64,000 nt of DNA, taken from contig FN648422.1 in NCBI GenBank assembly GCA_000310025.1, forward strand, positions 122,526 through 186,525, written 5' to 3'. Both the position numbers and the translations under genes were made by a program. The notes beneath the pieces were generated by a model, which saw nothing but the letters and a program-made list of their open reading frames with translations, did no database searches and was not told the DNA's origin. This DNA is from Ectocarpus siliculosus. Taxonomy: Eukaryota; Sar; Phaeophyceae; Ectocarpales; Ectocarpaceae. The stretch's first letter is position 1. The number at the start of each line of letters is the position of its first letter. Positions 26,301 to 39,705 of the stretch are shown one piece after another.

Positions 26301-29300
26301 CTCCTGCTCCCGGTTGGACTTGAGCTGTGCGGCGGCGATGGCGATGCCGGCGTTATCGTCCGGGGTGTCGTCCGTCCTGCCGAAACCGAACGTGGCCTGA
26401 TGGCCAACCGCAAGAAAAAAAAACAAGCAGTACCATCACCACCAGCAGCAGCAGAGGCAGAGGAAGCAGCAACAGTACAGGCAGAGGCAGCAGCAACACA
26501 ATATATCAATCGCCACTCCTGTGTCCGGTAACTCGGTTCTAACAGTACGGCGGTGGCACATCTCCTTCTTGCGTCATTGCCTTTTCGGAATCTTCCTTCG
26601 CGTCTTTAGGGATCAAGTTGGGGATACGGGTGTGCTGGGGTATCGACAGGGACAGGGAGAGGAGAGACAAGGGGGGGTGGGTTTCCTGTGGTACCCTTCA
26701 TTCTCCGTGCCCCGTATGCGCACTCTGAGAGAAGTTACCACTTTGGTGGCAAACTTGTGTGGACAGTTTCGAGGTCTGCGAGCGACGCTGTGTCTACGAC
26801 CAGCCGCAATTCATTTCTTCTTGGAACGACTCGTTCGCCCATATGAAAATAGCGCAGCAGTACCCACCGTCCAACGTTCCAAACTCCCAACGTTCCAAAC
26901 GCCACAAACGAAAAACAATGAACTAAAAAACTCACGAGCCCTTGCTCATTCGCAAGTTGCCTACAATGAAAACCTGGCAAGCAACTTTGTGAGAGCATCT
27001 CAGTCATCAATATGCCTTCTTGTCCGCTGTGTCGTACACAGCTCTTTTGTCAGCTTTCCAGTCTTCGCGAACATGCGTACGTGCTCGAGAAACCCACCTT
27101 GGCGCCGCTGAAGAGTACACCCTTGACGCGAGTGAAGATCGAGGCTGACTCCAGGCCCTGAGCAGCGGCTTTCTCCCTGTCTTCTTCCTTCTCAGTCTGA
27201 TTGACACCACCGCAACCCAGGGGCAAGAGACAAGAGGGTCAACACGTAGCAAACACCACCACAAGCCATAGCAAGACCACAACAAACGCCGTGGGTCTTC
27301 TCTTGCGAAACAGGATGATGACCAGGACCACCTCAGATGCTACCAAGACATTCCTCCGACTATCGACCACATCCTAAAAAAACACAAACCGGGGTTAGAC
27401 TAGCCTCCTTTACTTTCCTACGTGGGGCGAAGGTCGAGTCTATAGGATTTCGTGTTGACCTTTGTGCTGACGCTGGACACCTTCTTGATTGTTACTGAAC
27501 CTCAGCCTCGGTTTCTTCGACTTTTCTACTTTTCCTATGACGGGGCCAACAACGGGATGCTGGTCCAAGATCATCAGCAGATCATTTTAACAGACCGATC
27601 TGTACACCGTGGACTTTGTCCCCCAGACTGTTCGGCTGTGGGCTTAACTTCACTCAAGAACCACGTCCTTGATACGAAGCGTCAACACCAAACCAAGCAA
27701 GAGAGAGAGAGAGGGAGAGAGAAGGAGAGAGAGAGGGAGCGAGAGAGAGACAGACAGACAGACAGACAAACACACACACACACAGAGAGAGAGCATCCGC
27801 ATGCGAGACTTGAGTCACCACACCTTCTTGACGCTTCTCTTCATCTTCTCCACCGCGGTCTTCATCGACTGCCAAAGCAACAGCAACAACAGCGACAACG
27901 GCATCGTCATCAAAAACATTAACCACCTTCATCGACTGCTGTCAAAACAAAACACCATCAACAACAAGATCTTCACCAACAACAGCATCATCACCATCAT
28001 CACAAAATTACCAACAGCAACAATATCCCTCTCAGACGTTGCAGCATGAACACATGCCGGAGAACTAGACAGCGCCAACAAATTGTCAAGCCACGCATTC
28101 ATGCTCAAGTGGCCAAAACTACCAACATCAATACGTTCGGAAAAGCCACACCCTTTCCCACTTGCAATGACATCGAAGACAGTATACAGGTTACTTCGTC
28201 ACAATACTGTAGCTCACAGGGGCACCTACAAGGTTGCTCTTTCGTTCTACCACAGCTGGAAACATCGGGGGGCGTGTCAGGTCGAGGCATCAGACGGTCA
28301 TCACACCCGTGCTTGTATGCATACATATCCAAGACTCGCGCCTTCCGACGAGTTCCCGTTTGTGCTGAAAGGGCTTACCTTGACTTCTTTGTCCAATGGC
28401 CGCTCCTGGCCACACGGCAGTGCGTTGTTTTGGTCATCGTCGTCGAAGTAGAAGTAGTAGTTGTTGTTGTTGTTGTTGTTGTCCGTGCGCAATGCACGAC
28501 AGGAGCAGTGGTAAGGATAGATCAGGACGCGAGGCTACGAGATGACGACGTACCGTACGCCATGACCAAGGTCTGAGAAGACAGACGGAAAGACACCCAA
28601 ATGCCATCCTTCACTGACTGGCTCAGACGACGGGTATACTACCAGGTGTGGTACATAAAATATAATAATAGGTGATTGGTGATGGGGGTGGGTCACTCAG
28701 ACAACCGGAACACAGGAAGAAAGGAAGAAAGGAAGGAAGGAAGGAAGAAAGGAAGGAAGGAAGAGCAGACGTATCCTAATCTTCGACGTGTGGCATAATG
28801 ACAGCATGCCACAGCAGTAATCTGTCGATGTCAGTCTACGTTACAACAGATACCCCATCCCAACACAACCATACCGGTAGATAGCAAGACAAGAGCAGCA
28901 ACCTCACCTCCTTGAGGTGGGTGTTGTCGATGCGCTCCTTTCTGGCGTTGAGCTCCTTCTTCCACGCCTTCATGGACCTGTCCTGCTCCGGGGAGCGGTT
29001 GTTCTTTGAGGCCTTGTTGTAGGTCGTCCACCCCAGCTGACGTTCGTTATCATGACATCGTGACATCGTGACATCAAACATAGTCAGACCACACGGCCGC
29101 ACAGGGAGGATTAGATTTGTGGGATGGACATGCTCTTAGACGCTATCAAACACCATTCGCCAGCTTCATCAAGAATCAGAGCCAACACAAGATACAGTAC
29201 TTGACATTTTCTTTTCCTTCGAGGACAGTGGTGATAGGTTTGACCCATGCCTTGCACACACGAGTTAAATACATAAGAATTGGTTTGTTTACGCATGATT

Positions 29301-30089
29301 CGTTCACAGCGACATGCACAAAAAGTTCCCACAAAGTAAAACGTCAGCCTATCACACGCGAATGCGACTCATCACATCAAGTAACCGTCTTCCCGTGCCT
29401 ATGCATACCATACGCGTATTGAACGTTACGATGGATACGACGGGTCAGTTGGTTGGATAACACCCGAGCACCGTTAGCGGCAGTTACGCGGGAGGACGCG
29501 AACCAAACAATCTTAAAGCACGGTGAAGTAAAGGTGAAGTAAAGCCTGCAGTACTGTACAGTGCTACAAGTACACTGGGATGGCGCGTTGGCACACAATC
29601 ATGTCAGTACTCGGCGGCGCAAGCGGCGGCAGTACTTTAGCGTAGCATTGACACGACATCGAGAGAGACGAGAGAGTACTTTTCCTACTCTTGATCTGTG
29701 CCATTGCTTTTCGGGTTGTACAAGCTTGTACTACAATACTGTGTCGCTTTTGTCACCACGTAAAACGGTGTTTGGTATAGAAAGAGGAGTGGATACAGAA
29801 ACACTCCATGCACACACTTTGGACTGGATAAGTAGACGCTGGGTACAGGATAGATGGATGGAAAGACAAGAATGACAACAAGAACGACAACCTGTTGCTG
29901 CATGGCATCTGCAACCAAACAACAAACATCTAAATTTCACCTTCCGCCTGCCTTCAAAAGCCTGTCCACGACGATGACGCCAGTATCGTTCACAACGCTT
30001 GCATGGCATGGACCAAAACACTCAAGACCCCAACATGTCAGAAACCAAACGATATTCACACATTGAATGTTCCCATGCAACTTCCACGT

Positions 30090-30133
<44 letters not shown>

Positions 30134-33100
30134 CACAGCGAAGCTCGGCATGCTATGCTCTTTCAAAACAATCACGGCAGCACCCGAACCACGCGCAGCC
30201 AGCACCCGCCCAAAAACGAACCGCAGCCCGACATGAAATGGAATAAACAAAATGCGCGTGCTTTAGACTGCCAGAATGAGAAAATTCCCTATGCATACAA
30301 CCCAACTTAAAGCCACGAAAGCCAAGAACAATGCCCCCCCCCCCCCCCTTCCCCGTCCTTACTTACCTCCAGGGCGCGAATGTCGACGTCCCTCTTCTTC
30401 TGCATGTCTTCCAAGTTAGCCTCGAGCGCTTGCAACTGCCGCTGGGCCTCCTGCAGCTGTTGCTTCTGCTCCGGGACAACGATCAGAAGGATAAGGGAAA
30501 GGGTAAGGGAAAGGGAGTACACGAGTGACATGCAGAAGCTCTCCTATCAACGATTTTGGTAGTCTGTTACGGTAGTAAATACAGACCGTTGTTGTCCCAT
30601 TGGGCTTTCCCGAAGCATGAAAGATAAAACTAGCCCTCGCGCAAACTGACCGTTGGGTGTCACAAAGGTGCACATACGACAGCCGTCCCATGGAAGAAGG
30701 ATGGCTGGCTCTCCGAAAAGTAAATATTCAACGCCCAGTGCAAAACATCACTACAATACTTGAAGATGATGGGTGATGACGTCATCGTTAAGGAGCGCAC
30801 CTCCCACGCACATCCACCTCCATCAACTAGAACTGCAACAGAAACTCGGAAAAGGAGTTCATAGGACTTTAACAGGCTTTTGCCACAGCAGTGCCACCAC
30901 CCTCTTCGGATCAGCCCAAAACCATATAGGGTTACACCAACGGTGAGGTTCAGGATGGGGGATGGGGGATGGGGGGGTTAGGGTTGGGGAGGAGAATAGC
31001 ATACCCCAAACTGCCCCACCTGCTCCTCCAGCGTCGGCCCCTTCTCCTCCTCGGCAGGACCGTTGTCGCCGTTGGCCTGGCCATTCTCCAGCAACTCCTC
31101 AGCGAGTTTCTCTCGGCGAGACATGCTGGCCTCTTGCACGAGAGGGGTCTGGGGAAGCCTCGGACGCAGGCAGAGAACCAGGGCGACGCTGGAGCAGAGG
31201 TTAAGCTCCGAGATCGTCTGCCCGACAAACAGGCCTCCAGCCTGCATGTGTGTGGTGTTTGTAGAGGAGAGACGGCAGGGTCAGGATTGTATAGGGATGT
31301 CAGGGATTACTACATTAGGGTTTAGTTTGGTAGAGAGTCGGATGGGCTAGGTGGGCGTTGTCCGTCAGAGGAGGGCAAAGTGACACGTGGGGCATCAACA
31401 ATCAGAGCGGGGAGGAAAGAAAGAAATACGCACGCTCCCAAATGCAGACGACCACAACAAGCGTTCGAAACAAACGACCGACTCACCGTGTTCCCCCCGA
31501 CGTCGCTGCTCCTGATGATCTTCCCGGGCAGCCTGTCCTTCCTCAGTTCCCGCACCAGCATGGCCTCCTCGAGGGTCTGGAAACCCGGCATCCCCTCCGG
31601 CAGGGGTATCTCATCGTCAGAGTCCGCGCGCTCCTCCTTCACCTCCTTCACCCACTCCCTGTCGATCGACGCCGCCAACTTATCCCCCCCTCCCTCCCCC
31701 GCGGCGGCAGAACAGTTCGCACTGCTGCTGCCGAGCCCGTTCGGTGCATCGACCGTCCCGGGCACCGTCGTTTCACCGGCAGGAGGCGGGGGCGGGGGCG
31801 GCGTTGGCGTAGCGGAGGCGGCGGCGGTGGTGGTGGTGGTGGTGCTGCTACTGCTTCCGTGGGCGCCGGCTCCGCCGCCGCGGCCGTGACTGGAGCGCTT
31901 CTTTCGTGACTTGCTGGGGTTTTTGTTGTTTTTCATCATCATGATCTTGCGGATGTCCTCGAGCTCGTTGGCGTCCATCACCTCCCCGTCTGCGTCCCCC
32001 CCTCCCCCGGCTGGCGGTGGTCGGGATTATGGAAGGCGTTTTTTTGCCGTCAGGGGTGAAAGGAGAGTTTACGACAGGCGGCGGTGTCACGGTACGAAGA
32101 CGAGCGAGCAACAGGTGAGGAACATTGAGCAGCCAGACATTTGAAAGCGTTCCCAGTCTCCACTCAGACCAGACCAAGCCATTGCGACCCTAACTCCCCT
32201 GCACTGGGTATTTCATTACCAAGTGAGAGATAGAGATTGTGACTCCCCTTCCGTTCCTTTTCCCTATACCTCGAACCCTGAAACGATGCAACACTCTTTA
32301 ACTGCGGTAGGACACCGCGGGCCATGTCCACGAGAATCCGTGATTTCATTGCTATCCATACGATTTACGAAGATGGGCACTCTGGAAAACGGATATGTAT
32401 GTGTGTGCGAAAAACTGCCGCAAAAGAAAAAACTCGAGACGAACGCTCTAGCGGTTGGCTGTGTGCAACCATCGGTCCACGAGAGTCCCTCCAAAACATC
32501 TTCGAAACTTCTCAAGAGGTTTGCCACATATGCACTCAAAAAACTTACCCTCGGCCTGCGCTGCCGCCGCCGCCGCCTCCGCCTCCGCTGCCGCCTGAGC
32601 TTCTTTGGCGGCTCTCATTGCCTCCGCCATGGACGCCTTTGTCGCCTTGCTAAGCCCCTCCGATAGCAGTCCTCTGAGGATAGCACGCAGCTCCGTGAGG
32701 GAACGGCGCTCGTCGATGTGGAAGTGGCCGAGGGTCCTCATAGATAGCTGCCGCTGGAGGCTCAGCAGCTGAAAACGTTGTCGCCGGTTTTGTTGTTGAA
32801 TTGTTGAGTTTCCGGAGAAAATTTGTTGCGGAAGACGGGCAAAGGAAAAAAGAGTGGCCCCAAGTTAAGTTGGTTGATAAATTAAATTGGACACATCAGA
32901 TAACCGAATGGAAGGGGCAAACATTCGGTCAGAGAGGCATGCAAGAAAGGTCAAGAGCCCCCACGAAACGGACCAAAGTCCTTTCGCCACAAAAAAAAAA
33001 AAAAAGGACACCCACCCTAACGGGGTCCCCGCGGAATCTCTCCACGTCCCCCTTCTTCCTCGCCGCCTCCTCATCCGGCCAGACCGCGCTCGGCGACAAT

Positions 33101-34444
33101 CCCGTGGGCACCGAGCCCACCTCCCCCCCCTCCCCCTTCCCGCCGCGCCCCCCCCGCGCCACCTTCGAGGACGAGGTCGTGGACCGGTTCCGGAGGGCAG
33201 ACTTGCCCCCCGCCGCCGCCGCCGCCGCGTTTCCCCTCGCGGGGTCGGCTGGGTCAGCGGCCTTGCCATCGCCATCGCCATTGCCAACGTTGGCGTCGGC
33301 TGCAGCGTCGGAGATTTCGGAGATCTGGGAGACCTTCGCCTTGAGCCTTTCCGCGGCGGCGGCGGCGGCGAGCCCGAGGAAGTGCGGTGCGTAGGCGAGG
33401 ACCGTGATCTCCAGCTCTCGGGGTCTCGGCACGCGACCCTGAATCGCCAAAGAAAGAAAGAAAAAAGAGGGGTAAAACAAGGGATAGAGAAGAACATACA
33501 TACATGTCCTCCCAGAAAACAACAGAATCAAAATCAACTAGAGAAAAACACAGTCAAAATCAATACAAAGACACGCGACACGCGCACACATGTGTATCTG
33601 TTTTTTTGTGCAGGAAGAGGAAGAAGGATGTCTTACATCTTCTAGGTATATCTCTTGGCCTCCCAAGATGCCCGACTCTTCCACCAGCCGGTCCTGGAAC
33701 AGGGGTCCATCGACATCGACTTTGTGTTTATTGCCATTGTCGTCCGTGGCCGCGCCTTTGTCCGCTGCCGCAGCAGCACCAGCAGCGGTGTTGGTGTTGT
33801 TTTGATTGTCCTCGGGAATGCCGTCCTGGTTATAAAACACCCCAGTTGCAAAGAAAAAGGGCAATTGAGAAGGCGGCGCAAGAAAATGACGGATCGGCAT
33901 CATCGGCAAGCGGGGCGACATACGTACAGCAGCACGCCCCTGTCGTCGACGTTCAATCGCTGCGAACCGCAACCAATTCAGGCGTATTCCCTCTGTCATT
34001 ATTACTAGTCAAGAGATTAATAGTACATATTAATAGGACAACCCCCCTTGAACAAGCACGCACTTCAGCAGACCAATATATACCTTAAACTTTGTTGTAA
34101 GACGGCGCCAAAAACACCAGAGTCGACGTTGCCTTGACGCTTACCTTCCCTTCCCCGCCGCCCCCGCCCTTCTTCTTCTTCTTCTTCTTCTTGCTCTTGC
34201 TCGCGGCGCCCGCTTCCTTCTCGCCGCTGCCGCCGGCCTCTCGCTCCCCTTCCGCCCCGCCCTCCGGCTTCTCCTCCTCGCCGGCGGCGTCCCCCCCCTT
34301 AGCTTTGCCGCCTTTGCCGCCCCCGCTGTCCCGCCTACCCTTGCCCTTGCCGGTGGTAGTGGTAGTAGTAGTAGTCGGGGGGTCCTTGTCTTTGTCGTCG
34401 CCGGTGGTGGTGGCGGCGTCGTTGGTCTTGGAGGACTTGGTCGA

Positions 34445-34477
<33 letters not shown>

Positions 34478-37400
34478 TGCGTCGGTGGCGTCCTTGAGCT
34501 CCTCTACGAGGGTGTTGGAGTCACCCAGCAGCGCCTCCAGCCGGATGCGCCTGCAGGCGTAGTGTTGTTGTGTTGGCTTTTATTTATGTTTGTTGTTTTC
34601 GTTCTCGATGACGTTGTCGACGTTGGTTCGGCTGTACGTACGAGGAACAACTTCCGTGCCACCTTAGGCAAGGACGAGATATCACCACTACAACAACAAT
34701 CTCCAAGTCAGCCCAACCCTGTCATGACTACACCCGAGTTTCCCTTGCCCCCGAACGTACATCCTACTGTATCATACGGTACCGCAACACGCTCGAAACA
34801 CATCCAGTATTCGCACACCGTGTGGTTTGCTGCGGCCAAATACTCCCGAAGGGAATCATGTGGTGGGCCCGGTGTGGTACGCCGCGGTGTAAGGTGGTAC
34901 AATATTCAAAAACGGCCAGTGTGCGGGCAACAAAAACAGCACTCCTCCCCACGTAGCCCCCCCCCCCTCGACTCGACCTGCGTAACCCCCCTCCACTCAG
35001 TCTACGGAGCCCCCCTTGACCAATCATATGACCTCGACGACCTACCTCTCTTGGTCGTCCTCCACGATGTAGGTCATCTCCGCGGCCTTCTTGACCATGC
35101 GCGCCTTGAGAGCGGACACCGGTTCTTTGAGGTCGGCGATCACCTCGAGCGGCCCGAAGGTGCTGCCGCTGCGGGTAGGGTCGCGGGCTGTGGCGGTACT
35201 GTTGCCTGCGTTGGACCGGACCAACAAGAATACAATAAAAATGCAGTACAGCAGTAGACTGAAAAACATGCAATAAAAAAAAAGGTAAACACACGCACAT
35301 CGACCGGGCAAAAAATTGAAAAAATACGTCACCAAAAATCCCAACATTGTACACGCACACACACACATGGACCGAGGTTTGCGCATGGGTTCAGACCTAC
35401 AGCACCAGCTTATCGTAACAATCCCTCGTACAGCAACAAAAAAAGAATCAATATGTGAGCAAGCCTACAGTATTCATGAAATACGAAACCAGGACGTGTG
35501 GGGAGAACAGAAGCGCCAAAACGGGAGGTAGCAATCAGTCAAATTTGTCGCGGCCGATCCGACGACACTTGCCGTCTAAAATAACAACACCACGCAGAGA
35601 GCAAGCCAATAAAAAAAACAGAAGGCTGCATGTCTACGCTGCCTGCCTGCTGCTGCTGCTGTTGACCTACACACAGGACGTTCACTCCAACTTGTGGGCG
35701 GCAGACAAGCCGACACTGACCGCTGAGTCAAACAAACGAAACACAGCGGCGGCTGCTGATACTGTACTACCGCAAAAGCTCTCGACTTTAAATAGACTCG
35801 AATTATGTCCAGTACCCAGCCGGTTTTCCTCCACTCACTAAAAAGACTCCAACACATCCCCTTCGAACGTGGGTACATCTCGAACGGGTAGTCTTTCTGT
35901 GTTGTGTATTTATTATTTTCCTAAAAGCTCTCACCCACGCGGACGTAGAACTTGACCAAGGCCTTCCCAGTGGCCGGCGGGGCCCCCCACTGCAGCATCA
36001 GCTGGGCCCCCTCCGAAATCCTCGTCGCAAACAGGCTGGCGCCTGTAGAGGACTCATCCAGCGTGTTCCCAGACTTGGTGTTCTCCAGGCGGACCGTCTT
36101 CACTAGCCCCACGAGGGCTAACTCCTCCTTCGCTCCGCTTGCGGGGGCGGCGGCGGTGCCCCGGGTGGGGGGAGGGGGGGGGGGTAGCAGGGCTTGGATT
36201 TGCGAGGAGGGGATGGTGTTTTCCTTGAGGGCGGGTACGAGGCCCAGGAGGCAGAACGCCTTGAGGTGGGGGATGCTGGTGGCGTGGACATCGCACTCGA
36301 GGTGTAGCAGCACCCGTTGGCCTTCGTGGGTGGCCACTGTGTTCGCAGTGGTTCACGGGGGGGGGGGGGGGGGGGGGGGGGGGCTTNNNNNNNNNNNNNN
36401 NNNNNNNNNNNNNNNNNNNNNNNNNNNNNNNNNNNNNNNNNNNNNNGGGGGGGGGGGGGGGGGGGGGGGGCACACACAGAAGGTGAAGGTGGTAAGAGAC
36501 GAGGGGAAGGAGGGTCAGAAAGGGAGGGGGATATTGGACGTACGTAACAATCAACAATGGAGACACGCATTGCGGTGACCTTCCAAAAAAATACCACGAC
36601 AAAGGGATTTAAATTGCCCTGGTTCCAGCAACGTGTGAGCAACGCAACAGACGTACGCAGCACTATTGCAACGCTTCGAACAAGGTGCGAATAGACACAC
36701 AGGCAGCGATATTCCCATCTCTGTGTGTGTTCACAAATTTCGTCCAAGAGGGCATCTACTTGAGAGAATGACGAAAGCGTTGGTAGAGCATTGACACATA
36801 GTAATAGATAGCAGTGTTCGGTTTACGCATCGACTCACCTGCGACGTCGTGCGCTAGCGGGAGGCTGTGACTCCTGAGGGTATCGACGAGGTCATCGTCC
36901 ACCTCCACCTCCACCCTCACCAAACGGCTTCGCCTGGCCGCCTGTTTTGGAGACGCGAAACAAGCACACGACAACCAACATCAATCAACAACACCGGTAG
37001 ACGGGACACAACCACAACGCAACAGTGTGCAAGTTCGGCAGCGGCGGCGGGAGGAGTGGAGGGGGGGGGTGAGACAGTGTCAATGATGGCATACACTCAT
37101 ATTCGGCGGGCGGGGGGTACATGGGGAGGAGCCAACACAAGGGCACAGACTCGACATTCTTCATCAAGTCAAACACGACAAAATCTAAAAGCTTCACCTT
37201 CATTTTCCATACTAAAACTTGTACTTGACGAGCGTTCTCGGAGATACTGGCGAAAAAACGAAAGTGCCGCGATTGGAACACCAATTTACGGGCAAGCAAG
37301 CGAACACGTTTTCCCAAACCAACAAACATTTAACACAACTTGACACTTCTACGACAGACCCCAAAACATCGTCACCGAAGGGGACACGACAAGGTTCAGC

Positions 37401-39669
37401 ATCACAATTACTAGTATACCCACGATTGGGTACCGTAATGATACTGTATGCATACATCACGGGTGAAACAGCAGTACCGGTATGTACCATGCAACGTGAA
37501 AAAGTTCCGAAAGCTTGTGGTGCCTTTGCTCGACGCAGGAAGGTGCATGGCAACGTAAAACAGAACAATTTTCGTATTCAATGGTTGATAGTGTTCAGCA
37601 CCAACCAACAACTGCGTTTTACGTGAACGACTCCCCTTCTCAAAAACAAGAACACTTTACCCTATTCCAATGGTTCAGATGGAAAGGCAAGCAACCAAAC
37701 GAGCGCGTTCTACGGGAACGACTCACCTCCATCTCAGCGAGAGAGGAGAACTCCGTCATCGCGATGAGCTTGTTCACCGCACCCTGCTCCTCCACCAGAA
37801 GCTCGCTTCCCTCCGACAGCTCCAGCCCAGCTAGCTCTGCCCCGGACCCGCCCTTCCCCGCTAAACCCGACGACTTTCATGTGTGCGGGGTGAAACAAAG
37901 CGCAGACGCGTGTGCGGCCAGCCTTGAGGAGTCTCCTATTGAGTAGCACGTACTTAGGGTGGGCCGGGCGTGTGTGTGTTTGTGTTTGTGTGCTCGCCCC
38001 ATCTATTCTGGCGCCAGCCTAAGATACACAACTTTCAGTGTACATTTCTGACGAATCAGCCGGGGGTCACGCAGGAATGTTGCTTGTTGTTTTTTCGGTC
38101 GAGTTGGAATCAATTGCAGAGAGAAATGAACTCCAAGTCTCTTCCCGCTACAAATCGTTCGTCGCACAACGAAATGAAAACAAATGGGACAGCAAAGGCT
38201 TGAGGCATCAACATAGCCAAGTCGCGGCATTCGAGTGACAACAGCGGGAGAGCACCTGCACCTCACTGAAAACACCCCAAACCGGTGATCGGAAGCACTC
38301 GATTTTCTGCGGCATGCTCGTCGACGATGACGGGAAACTGCAGTTGTGGTGGTCCCAGCAACAGCAGCGAAAAGAGCGCTCTCCTGAAAGTGCTCTCCGT
38401 ATGCTTTGGTTTCATCCCTATTCAACGTTCGGGTCGCCATGACCCTCCTCTAGATGATGCCTACGATGACCGCACTGTTGTAGCTCTAGCGCCAGTCTCG
38501 TGCTGTGGACACACGAGACAGCCCAAGTGCAAAAGAGATACACGGGGTAACTTTGCTACAACAAAAAATATCGCACAGCAGACTTGCGCTACCTACTACC
38601 TACCCAGGACACAAGTCTGCCACCAAATACAGAACCAAATACAAACACGAGACCACCGAACGAAGCAAGCAACACATATCGTAACAGCTATAATAATAGC
38701 GACAAGCGCAAACCAGCTCTATCTCCCTCGCACGCATCACAAACCACACACGCAAGACGCACTCAGGCAACGAGCCACAAAGAAGAAACAAGCTCAGCCA
38801 CCTCACCACCTCACCTGCCACTCCTCGAACACGCCGGAGGGCCCCGCGATCTGCACCGCCTCCATCTGCGGAGCCCCCGCTCCCCCTCCCCCTCGTTCTG
38901 AGGCGCGTTTTCTGCCGCTGTCGAGGTAGTCGGGGGCGACTGCGCTCGAAAAATTCCTCAGCAGGGAGATGCACATCTTGGAGGTGCTAACCTCTGCGGG
39001 GCCCCTGTTGGACACCAGCTCCACGACTTCAGACGCCGTAACTCCCGCCCGGGTGTACAGGTCGCTCCACGTCTGTGATGTCTGGAAGGCGAGGGACGAG
39101 AAAACGGCAGACACACACGTGCGTGTGGGAGATTGAAGCACGGCGATTGAGCATTTGAGCCAAGGGGGGACGATGTCCGCGCGTGAGAGAAAAGAGACAG
39201 CACAGGAGAACAGGAAAACAGAGCTGGTTCTTTTTCGAAACAAAGAAAAATATGAGGAAGAGAGAAAAGGTGACCGCCGCAAGGGGTACATGAGCCGTGT
39301 CGTCCTGCTGTGGAAACGGCATCCAACGCCCAGCAACGTAGTTAATGCACAGCAGGCTGTCGCGGTAAAAGCAATAGAGCGTTCGCGCCACGCACCGACC
39401 AATACGGTGTGTGCATTTCTCACACCTTGCAATTCTCACACACCGCTTCCGCCGGACAACAGCTTCCCTCAAAACATCAAAGTTGGAGCAGCCGCGGTGA
39501 AAGCCTCCGTGAGAGGCAATGACATGCCACTATTTGATATGGGGACTTTCAGGAGCGGACCCCAACAAACTGTTTAACTGACAGGCCGTATGTATGCAAC
39601 ACGGTGGGCCTCGAGGGGCAAGAAAACGAAACCAACAAAAACAAAACTAACATCACCACCACAACACCT

Positions 39670-39705
<36 letters not shown>

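Larger units (their letters stand above)
23001..29036 (-). other. Protease segment D: exons 34-41, C-terminal part
   Basis: Exons (descending): 29036-28908, 28405-28379, 27868-27824, 27196-27098, 26396-26220, 25694-25344, 24559-24404, 23168-23001; all join in phase 0. Exons 34-37 are Lys/Glu-rich helices, including the small exons ERPLDKEVK and SMKTAVEKMKRSVKK. Exon 37 has SIFTRVKGVLFSGAK. Exon 39 opens with Gly/Lys/Ala/Ser low complexity, then TDLHLWTFWRKNPLGDGGTL. Exon 40 (VIVEDVSQPTLDNLHEALGK; RAIKHNWGKHQWVRL) and exon 41 (LVTNLREAPYSFKDGDVVAV) together read as a last ubiquitin-like unit, as seen at the C-termini of USP40/47-type enzymes (family resemblance, not aligned). Exon 41 ends in an acidic tail and TAG. 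Confidence 0.8.

Noticed and set aside
30961-30985. GGGGGTTAGGG-type strings suggesting telomere-like repeats
   Set aside because: Only isolated G-rich motifs with one or two TTAGGG units inside an intron, not an array.
34134-34562. A 142-codon open frame on + rich in Ser/Pro/Leu
   Set aside because: It is the complement of protease exon 27 (Lys/Glu/Gly low complexity), which fits in phase on the - strand.
36118-36747. Poly-Pro/poly-Gly readings around 36.4 kb
   Set aside because: They run through homopolymer G and an N gap; they are artefacts.
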